From Gracilaria caudata (Eukaryota > Rhodophyta > Florideophyceae > Gracilariales > Gracilariaceae): 34,621 bases of DNA. The DNA lies in assembly GCA_030374735.1 (NCBI GenBank), contig JASCIV010000176.1, positions 1 to 34,621 of the forward strand, given 5' to 3'. A program made the position numbers and the translations under genes. Each line of letters begins with the position of its first letter. The first letter of the stretch is position 1. Shown piece by piece: positions 10,387 through 18,974 of this stretch. The notes beneath the pieces are model-generated. The model made no database searches. It was not told where the DNA came from and saw only the letters and a list, made by a program, of their open reading frames with translations.

Positions 10387-12028
10387 TCAAGGCGGTGGAA
10401 CCGGTGTGCGACACAACGCACATTCCAGTCTGATCTCCAGCCATTTTTCCAAGCAATCACTATGGAAGAAGTGGTCACAAGGAGTGACCATTCGTTCTCT
10501 CGAATTGACCGCAACCGGCTCCATACAAATGCAACACTCTCGAAGAGGTTCTGCAGCTGCACCAGCCACGAGCGGGCGACACTCACCGGTGGCGGCCTCC
10601 AGATCTTCCGTGTCATCATCCACCACTATGGGGCGATAGTAATCGTACTTTTCCGGAAGCAGCTCCTTTGGAATGAACCAGCGCGGACCAAATTTGTACT
10701 GCGAAAGTAGAATGATAGCTTGAGTAAAAAGCCACACGACCAGCGCAATAGCCGAGGCCGGTCGTGGTTGTATGTGCAAAAAGTTGTGCGGACATCCCCA
10801 AAAGTACAGCGGAATGGCCAGACGCGTCACAGTGGAGCCAATAATGTACGACGGCAGCAACGGACGACGGTGATCTTCCACCGCATTGAGAATGATCTGC
10901 GGCACCCAGAACGAGTACAACGCAAACAAGAAGAAGCGAAGGTGGTTCTGAAGCTGGTACAACAGAATGATGCCAATCAATAGAGAACCATAAAAGCGCG
11001 AGTACAACATGGACAACTCGCGACGCATAGCTTCCCAGCCCTCGGAAAAGCCTGACGGGCGACGAGCTTTCCATATGAGCAGCATCCAGCGCATGAGAAA
11101 GATGGAAAAGCAAATAAACTTGAAGAACGCCGCGGTGGCAAACGCATTGAATAAGGGCTGTACGGCAATACCCATGGTCAAATGGCCTAGACACAAGTAA
11201 GAATCGGCCACGGCCTGTAGACCCACGGTCATGAGCGAAACGCGTCGCGCACCCGCCTGAGTGCTGGTCATCTCCATCTGGCGAATGAGAACAATGACCT
11301 GTATGAACGCCACAACGGTGACCAGCAAGGTGTAGTTGATGGCCTTTCCAAACAAGGTCTCCGTATCGAGCGTGGACAACACCAGCGAGATGTTGGTGTT
11401 GCATGTTTGCGACACAAACACACCCTTCATCTCCACGTACTCGTCGTTCGGATCCAACTGACGCCCCGACAACACGCCCGGTCCATCCGGATCGAACGGA
11501 TGCGAGTCGCTATCGGTGGGAGTATCGTCCGTAAACTGTCCCTCCGTGACAGAAAAAGTGGCGTCAAACGGGCATTGCGCGGCCACCGACGACGTCGGCA
11601 CGGCACGTTGCGCGCGATACGTCTTTCGCTGCTTCTGAAACTTGGGCGACAGCGCGGCAATGAAGCGATGCTCCGACACATTGAGCGGCAACACGTTGGG
11701 CGTGCTCGCATACACGCGGAACAAGCGCTGCAAAACGGCCGGAACGTCCTCAAACAACACATCGCCCACCAACACCACCGTGCCCGAGCGCTGATCATAC
11801 AAGCCCAGCATGTTCAGCGACAAGTCCCTCGACGTGCGATACGCGCCATCTCTGATCAACAGCTCCGCCAACACCAGGTTGGTGGCCGGTGACAGCGACG
11901 TGGGGTGGTTCTCCGCCGTGAGCAACGCGAAGCCCGCGGCGTTGTGGAAGGACGCATTGGGGAACAGCTGCGACGAGTGCCAGGAGCCGTCGTACAAACG
12001 GCGCAAATTGCGCGGGAACGAGTGCGGC

Positions 12029-12059
<31 letters not shown>

Positions 12060-12147
12060 GGTTGTGCGCGCCAAGCGCCAGCGCGAGCAACGCCAGCAGC
12101 AGCGGCGGCGCCAGAGCGGCGCGACGCGCTCGCGCTCTCAGACGCAT
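10387..12147 (-). CDS. Tul1/DscA-type multispanning RING-H2 ubiquitin ligase
   Basis: With the start at ATG 12147 the product is 586 residues. It opens with a clear signal peptide (Arg-rich start, then an Ala/Leu core, about 1-27). A lumenal domain with possible N-glycosylation sites (NASF, NVSE, NISL) follows, then about seven hydrophobic helices between roughly 270 and 500, and a C-terminal RING-H2 finger (about 538-581). In the finger CCIC, the CDHFFHSDC core and CALC supply the zinc ligands. This order is that of yeast Tul1, the fission yeast Dsc1 ligase and plant FLY1/FLY2, which ubiquitinate membrane proteins in the Golgi and endosomes. The frame stays open upstream to 12456, but that extension translates a 7-bp minisatellite into Arg/Pro/Ala/Cys repeats and would hide the signal peptide, so I reject it. 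The 5' end is extremely GC-rich, with a polyalanine run, and the 3' end is moderate. Confidence 0.85.
12033..12059. repeat. CGG trinucleotide run coding polyalanine
   Basis: About nine CGG/GCG units in a row. They encode the alanine run that immediately follows the signal peptide of the Tul1-like protein, where length variation would be tolerated. Confidence 0.85.
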
Positions 12148-12636
12148 GTGACGAGACGCGCGGCTCGCACGCGACGGGGGCGGGCGCGACGACGGCAGCC
12201 GGCGCAACGAGCACGAGCCAAAGGCGCACAGAGCCGCGAGCAGCGAGCAGCGGGCGGCGCGCGACGGGCAGCGGGCAGCGGGCAGCGGGCAGCGGGCGGC
12301 GCGCGACGGGCAGCGGGCAGCGGGCAGCGGGCAGCGGGCAGCGGGCAGCGGGCAGCGCGCGGTGGAGCGGCGCAGCGGAAAAGCGGCGCGCGCGAACAGG
12401 GCGGGGAGCGCGCGCGGCGCGGCGCACGTTGCAGCTGCACGCCGCTGCTGGCGCACAAGAGGCGTTCGCGCACGTCACAACTGGTCAACAGCGCAAAAAA
12501 AGTGCAGCAAAGTTTAGCGTGCGCGCAGCTGTCAGGCGCGCTGTAAGCGGGGCGCCAATTGCAAACGTCAACACGCACGTGTACACGCACAGCTGTACTA
12601 CCGCTGTAGACCAGCACTACGCTCAACTAACTAACA
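12148..12636. other. GC-rich intergenic / 5' leader between MGS and Tul1-like genes
   Basis: 489 bp separating two genes on the same strand. It contains the heptamer minisatellite (listed separately) and the presumed promoter and leader of the Tul1-like gene. No additional protein is credible, although high GC keeps all frames open. Confidence 0.6.
12236..12357. repeat. Heptamer minisatellite (GGGCAGC)n with 42-bp higher order
   Basis: Tandem GGGCAGC units run through this stretch. They are interrupted twice by the variant GGGCGGCGCGCGAC, at about 12252 and 12294, which gives a 42-bp higher-order period. The array lies 90-210 bp upstream of the Tul1-like start codon, on the side of its promoter or leader. 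It is perfect enough to be length-polymorphic. Confidence 0.9.
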
Positions 12637-14043
12637 TTAGCACCCGTCGCTGCCCTCGGGCGAGCCGCCGCCCTCGGGCGAGCCGCCGCCGCCGCCGGGA
12701 GCAGCAGCGCCGCCGCGGCTGGCGGTGCTGGTGACGGGGCTGAGCGGCTGCAGCAGCGGCTCGATGCCGCAGCTGGAGCTGGGCGACGGCGGCGACGCGC
12801 ACAGCTCCGCGCTGCTACCGGCGCGCGCCAGCGGCGCCACGGGCGCGCCGTCGAACAGCTGCAGCGTACGGCGGCGCTGCACGCGCGTCACCATCTCGCC
12901 GTTGGCGCGCAGCGCGCAATGGTAGCCGCGCAGCACGTGGCGCAGCGTGTAGTTGAGCACGCGCGCCACCCACAGCTTGAACAGCAGTTCGCACCAGTCG
13001 TGATCCGCCAGTCGGAAGTGCTGCAACAGCACCTTGTACGACGCCACCCACTGCTCCTCGTCCATGAACATCACCTGCGGCCACGTCGCCGCGCGCAGCA
13101 GGCCCTCGCGCACCGCGGTCGGAAGCAGCTGTAGCAGCTGACGCTGGCGCTCGCTCCACTTGTGCCGCAGCAGCGCCATGCTCTTCTCCACGTCGTAGCC
13201 GATCTTCTCCATCAACGCCGCCGGCACGCTGCAGCTCGCCTCCACGCGGTGCACCGACGGCGCGCTGCTCACCACCTCGTCGCGCAGGCTCTGCAGCGCC
13301 GCGAAGCACTCGCACAGCATGCTTTTGAGCTCGTGCAGCCCGCCGTACAGCGCGTGCATCTTGCCCTGCGGTACGTAGCTCTCCAGCAACGAGAAGCGTT
13401 TCTGCGCGCAGAAGAAGGTGTACACGGTGTCGATACCCCAGTCCGACTGCTGCAGCACGCGCGCCTCGCTCATGAGCGCGTGCACCACGCGCCGCGTGAA
13501 GCACAGCTCGCCGCCCAGCGGCTGCTGCACCCACGGCAGCGAGCTGCGCGGCCACAGCAGCGCAAAGCCCAGCTTGGTCACCTGCCACGTGACCTGCGCG
13601 TCCGTGCTCGAGCGCGGGAAGTAGTGGCGCACCACGTCGTAGCCCATGGCGGCGCCGTCCTCGGCGTTGCTGATCCACGTGTGGTCGAACGACTCGATGT
13701 CGGCGTCGTAGAAGTGCAGCCGCTCGAGCGGCTGCTTGAGCGCGTTGTCGGCGCGCTCGTGCGCGCTGAGGAAGTACTGCATGGCCGAGTTCATGCCGTC
13801 GCCCTTTCCGGAGCGCAGCTGCGAGCCGAGGCGCGTCTGCACGATGAGGCGCACGGGTTTGGGGTACGGCGTGGCGGAGCTGTTGCGGTTGTGGATGGCC
13901 GCGTGGATGTGCGAGAAGCAGCTGTTGCGCTGCGCGGCCACCAGCAGCACCATTTGCACGCCGTCGTGGCGCGCTGCTATGTCCACGTTGCGCAGCACGG
14001 TCGGCACATGTTCTGTCTTGAACGGGAAGCACACCAGAGCCAT
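12637..14043 (-). CDS. mgs: Mannosylglycerate synthase (GT78)
   Basis: A 468-residue protein starting at ATG 14043; the frame extends five codons further only from a TTG. It closely resembles bacterial GT78 mannosylglycerate synthase, such as that of Rhodothermus marinus, along almost its whole length. Visible landmarks are the opening CFPFKTEH (5-12), GKGDGMN (79-85), the metal/nucleotide-binding DAD (113-115) within HFYDADIESF, YDVVRHYFPRSSTDA, the PLGGELCF acceptor-site block, SDWGIDTVYTF and the C-terminal LLFKLWVARVLNYT. The enzyme transfers mannose from GDP-mannose to D-glycerate in one step. Mannosylglycerate (digeneaside) is a compatible solute of many red algae. A tail of about 75 residues rich in Ser, Pro and Gly (from about 395) goes beyond the bacterial enzyme. 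No signal peptide is seen, so a cytosolic enzyme is expected. Confidence 0.95.
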   Translation of the reverse strand: MALVCFPFKTEHVPTVLRNVDIAARHDGVQMVLLVAAQRNSCFSHIHAAIHNRNSSATPYPKPVRLIVQTRLGSQLRSGKGDGMNSAMQYFLSAHERADNALKQPLERLHFYDADIESFDHTWISNAEDGAAMGYDVVRHYFPRSSTDAQVTWQVTKLGFALLWPRSSLPWVQQPLGGELCFTRRVVHALMSEARVLQQSDWGIDTVYTFFCAQKRFSLLESYVPQGKMHALYGGLHELKSMLCECFAALQSLRDEVVSSAPSVHRVEASCSVPAALMEKIGYDVEKSMALLRHKWSERQRQLLQLLPTAVREGLLRAATWPQVMFMDEEQWVASYKVLLQHFRLADHDWCELLFKLWVARVLNYTLRHVLRGYHCALRANGEMVTRVQRRRTLQLFDGAPVAPLARAGSSAELCASPPSPSSSCGIEPLLQPLSPVTSTASRGGAAAPGGGGGSPEGGGSPEGSDGC

Positions 14044-14417
14044 CAGGCGATGGAACAACTACGCAGCCTACCACACAAGAAGCAAACGCTCTACAACAAA
14101 CAAAACTTAGCTACGCGCGGAGAAAGCACGTCGCGCTACGAGCATTGCGCGCGCCCAGGCGCGCCCACCTGCCCAGATGCGCCCAATTTATACGAGTCGC
14201 CGCGCCGAGCTCAACGAGTCGCGCGCGCCGTCAACCGCCGCCTCGGCCGCTGCAAATTTGCAGCACGCGCGCAGATTTTTACGCGCAGCATTTGCACCTC
14301 GCGCGCCGTCGCCAACCAGCGCGCGCCAGCCGCACCTGCGCCCAGCGCCCCGCCCCCCGCGCGTGACACGTCGCCCAAACAACAAATCAAATCGCGCCGC
14401 ACAGCCGCGAGCAAAGC
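14044..14417. other. GC-rich intergenic region
   Basis: 374 bp between the glycosyltransferase stop and the mannosylglycerate synthase start, both on the minus strand. It should hold the MGS promoter. I see no recognisable element; the open frames here come from high GC. Confidence 0.6.
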
Positions 14418-16871
14418 TCACGTCACGTCGGCGCCGCCGGCGCCGCACTCGCTTCGCCACACGCGCGCCGCGCACGCGCCGTCGCGCTCGCGCAGCGCGC
14501 CGCGCTCGCGCTGCACAAAGCTGAAGTGGTAGTCCACGTTGTCCACCACCACGCTCATCATCTCGCGCCCGTTGCCCAGCAGTCCGCGTCGCAGCGCGTC
14601 GCTCAGCGCCACCGCGTAGTACGCGCTCATCAGTCGCACGCAGCTCCTGCCGCCGCCAAACGCGCGCAGGTCCACCACGCGCACGCCGTCCGTCACCGTC
14701 TTGCGCATCTCCTCCAGCAGCGCGTCGCTCGCAAAGCCGCTTTCGAACAGCGCGTGCTCCAGCTCCAGCAGCGAGCTCGTTTGCACGCCCGTCACCGCGC
14801 AGCGCAGCAGCATGTGGGCGCGCAGCCGCTCGTCGTTCAGCGCCGCCACCAGCGCCGGCTGCGCGCGCTGCTGCTCCGAGCAGTTTGCGCGCGCGTCGAA
14901 CCACACAAAGTGCGACACGTTGTGCACACCGCCATCAACGCCGCCGCGCTGCTCGCTGCGAGTCACACAGTCGCCCAAAATCAGCGCCCTGCACACGTCC
15001 AGCAGCACGCTCTTCACGCTGCGCAGTCTGCCGTCCGACCGCATGCGGTGCACCTTCTGCCACCGTTCTTGCTCGTACAGCCGGTGCACGCGCTCGTAGT
15101 TGGCCTCGCCCAGCACGCGCTTCGCCAGCTCGTCCATCGCCTCCACCACAAACACCACGCGCCGCAGCTGCTCGTCGCTCCACTCAAACGTGTGCTTCAG
15201 TCGTGCCACCACCGTGTTCTTCGTAGCCTCCTCGCAATACACCACCGCCACATACGAGCGCAGCGAATGCAAGTTCGCCGCCAGCGCCTCAATCTCCGCG
15301 TCAAACGCGCCCTCGTCGTGCTCCGTGTCGAACAACGCGCCAACAAACGCAATCGTCATGTCCACCGCCTCCGTCGGGTACGCGTACAGCGCAATCGTAT
15401 AGTAAAAGTTAGTCAGATCAGTCACCCCATTGCGCCAGCTTCCATGTCCATCCTCCAGTTGCTTCAGCGCGCGCGCCGCCTCTCCGTCCAACTCGTGCAG
15501 CGCCTGCGACACGTTCTTCGTCATCGCCTCATCATAGTGATACAATCGCACAAACTCAATCGGATATCGTTCTGCAAACGTCGCGCCCGAGGCCAGAGAC
15601 TTGTTGCTCAGCTCACATTCCTCGCGCGCGATGCGCAACAAATCGCGCTTCTTCTCCTGCGCGTCCGTATCCAGTCGATTCCACGCGTACCACACCGTGT
15701 TCATCAGGTTCTGCTCGCCCACCTCATCGTGCTCGAACAACCCAAACGGCAACGCCACCACAAACTCGCGATCGTTCCAGATGGTGGCATTCCAATTCGT
15801 ATAAAACTCAAAGTCCAACATGTTCGAGTTGGGGTTGGTGCGCATCGTGTTTCTATAATCCTGCGCAAATCGATCGCCCAGCTCTTCCAGAAACCAGTTT
15901 CGTTTAAACAGCGCCGGGTTATTCGTCCACTGACAGTACTTCGCCGCCGAGCACCACACCTCGTCGCGCTCGTGCGTGCCGTCGCAGCGCGAAAAGTACT
16001 GACCGTACCGCTGCACAGGCTCCTTCACCCAGTGATGAATGTAGCAGTACAGATTGGTCTGCTGATCCAACATCTGCTGCTCTCTGTTCTCGTGCATGAT
16101 GCGCGCGTGCAGCGGCGCGCCGGGGTGCGTTCGGTGTCGGTATCGGACCACGTGCGCCACCGACGAGTTGAGCAACGAAACGCCGATGGAAAGCTGATGC
16201 GCCACCTCAGAGGGGCTTTCAATCAACGCCCAATCCTTCTCCAGCAACAGCACGTAATCGTGCGACGCCAGCTGCACCATTCGTCGAATCGCCAGCCCCA
16301 ACTTGAGGTTGTCCGCGCTGGGCTCCACGCGCGTCACCGCGCTCCAAGGCGCCAGCTGCAGCAACGGCAATCGCTCCAGAAACGGCAGCTTCGACTCCAC
16401 GCCGTTCAGAAAGAACACCAGCTCCGCCACATGCGACAGCAAATCATTCTTCAACCACGTGTGCAGCGTATGGTTCATTGTGTCATATTCGTTGTGAAAC
16501 AGCACCACCACCGAGATGGGCGGCAACGACACACGCACGTCAAGCGCGTCAGCAGACACCACGGACAGGTGATCCACGCCGTCATCGTCCACGAGCGGTT
16601 GCGCCGCGTCAATGCCATCGCCCTCCTCAGCAGGCAGTCTCACATCGCGCGGCGGCGGCCCGTCGATCGGCGCCTCCGGCGGCGGCACCCTCTCCTCCAC
16701 CACGCTCGCCTGCGTCACGCGTCCGCCCACAACCGCGCGCGCCGACAGCAGCAACGCGCTCAACAACAGCAGCGCAACGCCCAACGCAAGCGCCACGCGC
16801 AGCGCCACGCGCCGCGCGCCACGCGCGCCGCGCCGCAGCGCCACAGCGCGACGCCACTTCCGACCCGCCAT
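14418..16871 (-). CDS. Large type II membrane glycosyltransferase-like protein (GT-A fold)
   Basis: An 817-residue single-exon protein. A short basic cytoplasmic tail, one hydrophobic segment (about 24-47) and a Pro/Asp-rich stem give the topology of a Golgi glycosyltransferase. From about 117 the sequence ISVVVLFHNEYDTMNHTL, then ELVFFLNGVES (about 150-160) and HDYVLLLEKDWALIE (about 204-218) follow the GT-A pattern: nucleotide-binding strand, second strand, then an acidic metal site (EKD, 211-213, in the DXD position). A long middle part carries paired cysteines and potential N-glycosylation sites (NSSV, NATI, NKSL, NVSQ). The C-terminal 300 or so residues (HSLRSYVAVVYC, HNVSHFVWFDAR) look like a second glycosyltransferase-like domain. 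I cannot name the family or substrate. The start is ATG 16871; the gene is divergent from the C2H2 gene. GC is highest at both ends and lower in the middle. Confidence 0.8.
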   Translation of the reverse strand: MAGRKWRRAVALRRGARGARRVALRVALALGVALLLLSALLLSARAVVGGRVTQASVVEERVPPPEAPIDGPPPRDVRLPAEEGDGIDAAQPLVDDDGVDHLSVVSADALDVRVSLPPISVVVLFHNEYDTMNHTLHTWLKNDLLSHVAELVFFLNGVESKLPFLERLPLLQLAPWSAVTRVEPSADNLKLGLAIRRMVQLASHDYVLLLEKDWALIESPSEVAHQLSIGVSLLNSSVAHVVRYRHRTHPGAPLHARIMHENREQQMLDQQTNLYCYIHHWVKEPVQRYGQYFSRCDGTHERDEVWCSAAKYCQWTNNPALFKRNWFLEELGDRFAQDYRNTMRTNPNSNMLDFEFYTNWNATIWNDREFVVALPFGLFEHDEVGEQNLMNTVWYAWNRLDTDAQEKKRDLLRIAREECELSNKSLASGATFAERYPIEFVRLYHYDEAMTKNVSQALHELDGEAARALKQLEDGHGSWRNGVTDLTNFYYTIALYAYPTEAVDMTIAFVGALFDTEHDEGAFDAEIEALAANLHSLRSYVAVVYCEEATKNTVVARLKHTFEWSDEQLRRVVFVVEAMDELAKRVLGEANYERVHRLYEQERWQKVHRMRSDGRLRSVKSVLLDVCRALILGDCVTRSEQRGGVDGGVHNVSHFVWFDARANCSEQQRAQPALVAALNDERLRAHMLLRCAVTGVQTSSLLELEHALFESGFASDALLEEMRKTVTDGVRVVDLRAFGGGRSCVRLMSAYYAVALSDALRRGLLGNGREMMSVVVDNVDYHFSFVQRERGALRERDGACAARVWRSECGAGGADVT

Positions 16872-17168
16872 CGCCGCGCGTTCGGCCGCGCGTTCGCGTC
16901 CGCGCCCGTCTCACGCGCGTCGCGCCCACCTCTCGCGCGCGCGCGCGCACACAGTGTCAAGCGCGCCCGTTCCGATACGTCTTCCGCGTGCGCAGCGTGC
17001 GCAGCGTGCGCAGCCCCCCACACGTTGCGCACGTCGCTCACGTGTGGCATATGCGCGGCAGCTGGAGCAGCAGCACGCAACACACCCAACTTTCGGTGCA
17101 CCCCACGCGCGCGCGCAATCGCCCTCACACTCCGCCCCACGCGCCTCCGCCCCGCGCGCCGCATCGCC
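16872..17168. promoter_or_regulatory. Divergent promoter region (glycosyltransferase / C2H2 gene)
   Basis: 297 bp between two divergent start codons, so both core promoters must lie here or inside the leaders. A CACGTG G-box/E-box palindrome is at 17039-17044. Repeats of GCGCAGCGTG lie just to its left (about 16993-17012). No TATA box is visible. Binding by any factor is inference. Confidence 0.45.
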
Positions 17169-17186
17169 ATGGCTTCCTCGCCTCCG

Positions 17187-17220
<34 letters not shown>

Positions 17221-18830
17221 GCGCGCCCGAGCTCAGCGCCGATGAGCATCTGATCGACGCGCTGGGCGACGCCTTCCCAGACCCGCTGCAGCCCGACGTG
17301 CCCGACGAGCGCACACAGTCGCCGATACCATCGTCGCTGCTACAGCTGCCCTTCCACGACGGCTGCTATTGTTACCGCGACGAGGCCGCCGAACACGCGC
17401 GTCTCAGCGGACTGCCCGTGCGCTGTGGTGGCGGATTGCCGTGCGCGTGTGTGCCGCCTCCGCCCGAGTTGCCGTCGTTACTGCCAGAACTGCCCGACGC
17501 ATGGCCGTCTTCGCCGCCGCCACCGTCGCCGCCGCCGCAGCAGCCCATCGTCCCCTCCACCGCCGCCGGCAAGCGTCCGCGCGCGCCGTCCCCTCCTCCC
17601 CACGCGGCCGCCGCAGCCGCGGACCATTGCTCCGACTGTCGCTGTCCGTGCGCCGCGCTACACGCCGCCGCAGCCGCCGCCGCCGTTGCAGCCGCCGCCG
17701 CCGCCGCGTCCAAGCTGCGCAAGTGTTGCGGCGGCGAATGTCGCTGTGCGCCGGCGCAATGTCGTTGTCCGCAGTCCGCCGTGCCCACCGCGTACCCCTG
17801 TCAGCAGAACCACGTGCGCTCTCTCTCCGACTCCATCGCACGCTCCGTCGCCGCCGCGCTCAATCTCGATGTGTCGCACTCGCTGCCCAGCTGCTCGCCG
17901 CCGCCGGTGGCCGCGCTGCCCGCCGCCGTCACGCCCGCGCGTTCCTCGTGTTGCGCGCCGCCCGCCGCCGCCTCCTCCTCCCACACGCCCGCGCGCTCCT
18001 CGTGTTGCGCGCCGCCCGCCGCCGCCTCCTCCTCCTACACGCCCGCGCGCTCCTCGTGTTGCGCGCCAGTCGCGCCGCGCCACGAGGCGTCCTCGTCCGC
18101 CGTTGCGGCTGCAAACTATGCGCACACCGCTGCCTCGGCTCCTGCCTCTGTGCCTGCCCCTGTCCAAGCTCTTGAAGCACCCGTCGCACCCGTCGCACCC
18201 GTCGCGCCGCCGCCAGTGAGTACTGGTGGCAGCGCGCCAGCGTCAGTGGCTGATGTCAAGCCGCTCATGTCTGCCGTTGCCGCCACGTCGTCGGCACAAG
18301 CGCCACAGCAAGCTGGCTCGCAACCTGTGCAGCCGCATACAGCCGCGTCCTCGTCCTCCGTGCGCTCCAGTCAATCCAGACGCGCTTCTAACACGCACTC
18401 CTCCACCTCGAGCAAGCGAGACCGCGTGTTTGCGTGCACCATGTGTCCGTCCACCTTCTTTTTCAAGCAGAACAGAGACCGCCATATAAACGAAGTCCAC
18501 TATGGTCGTCGTCCGTACAAGTGCAACTACGAAAACTGCAACGGCGCTTTCAAGAACCTTAGTGGACTTAAACAGCATCAAAAGACTGTACATGAGAAGG
18601 CTAGACCGTTTAAGTGTGAGCGTTGTGACCGAGCGTTCGGACAGCGTAATCACTTGCGCCAGCATGTGTTGGTCGTACATGACAAGGTGAAGATGTATTC
18701 TTGTCCTGTTTGTGACATGTCCTTCTCGAATGTTGGCAACCGAACGCAACACATCAAACGTCGTCACCCTCACGTCGATGTTCCAAGCAAGAACAACAAC
18801 AGGTCCCGCGCAAACCACAACAAACCTTAG
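17169..18830 (+). CDS. C2H2 zinc-finger protein with four C-terminal fingers
   Basis: 553 residues from ATG 17169. The reading frame is open far upstream, but only as an arginine/histidine-rich antisense shadow of the glycosyltransferase gene. Residues 1 to about 410 are low-complexity: a polyproline run near the start, alanine tracts, Cys-rich patches, three copies of an 18-residue repeat (from 255) and a VAP triplet repeat. Four C2H2 fingers then occupy about 418-530, opening with FACTMC, YKCNYENC, FKCERC and YSCPVC. Spacing is C-x2-C-x12-H-x4-H except for the second (C-x4-C), and short GRRPY/EKARPF-type linkers join them. A basic tail follows. This is a nuclear DNA-binding transcription factor by family knowledge; its targets are unknown. 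GC falls sharply from the N-terminal part to the finger part. It ends 144 bp from the convergent TMEM19-like gene. Confidence 0.87.
17187..17222. repeat. CCG trinucleotide run coding polyproline
   Basis: About eleven CCG/GCC units directly after the start of the C2H2 gene encode a polyproline run. It is a likely length-variable microsatellite. Confidence 0.85.
17931..18067 (+). repeat. 54-bp coding tandem repeat, two and a half copies
   Basis: Copies begin at 17931, 17985 and 18039. The first two are nearly identical over 54 bp; the third matches for about 29 bp. Each encodes TPARSSCCAPPAAASSS plus one variable residue in the disordered part of the C2H2 protein, so the period preserves the reading frame. 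Confidence 0.9.
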
Positions 18831-18974
18831 AGCGCTTCTCTACTTGCACACAGCCGTTGACGTTTCACCGCAATCCGTACAGCAGAGCCAACAAAAACAC
18901 AACCCTTTTTGCTTGCGAATACATCTGCTCCTGCTCTTCTTGTGTCTCCTTCGCTCTCCTTGTCACTTTTTTTT

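Noticed and set aside
10052..10456. 134-codon minus-strand frame at the end of the Tul1-like gene
   Set aside because: Overlaps the RING end out of frame and continues into the A/T-rich 3' UTR; Phe/Cys-rich and unlike a protein family.
12236..12357. Tandem repeats considered as a CRISPR array
   Set aside because: Seven-base units with no unique spacers, in a eukaryotic context.
12148..12456. N-terminal extension of the Tul1-like protein by 103 residues
   Set aside because: It encodes a repeated Arg-Cys-Pro-Leu-Pro-Ala-Ala pattern from the minisatellite and would bury a good signal peptide.
12815..14074. 419-codon frame overlapping mannosylglycerate synthase on the same strand
   Set aside because: Frame-shifted shadow of the GC-rich gene, composed mainly of Arg, Ala, Gly and His with no family resemblance.
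13162..14532. 456-codon plus-strand frame opposite mannosylglycerate synthase
   Set aside because: Antisense shadow rich in His, Arg, Val and Gln; the minus-strand gene matches GT78 throughout.
14526..17168. Upstream extension of the C2H2 protein to 1434 residues
   Set aside because: The translation is His/Arg/Gln/Val-rich with no domain, and is exactly antisense to a well-supported glycosyltransferase. ATG 17169 gives a normal start.
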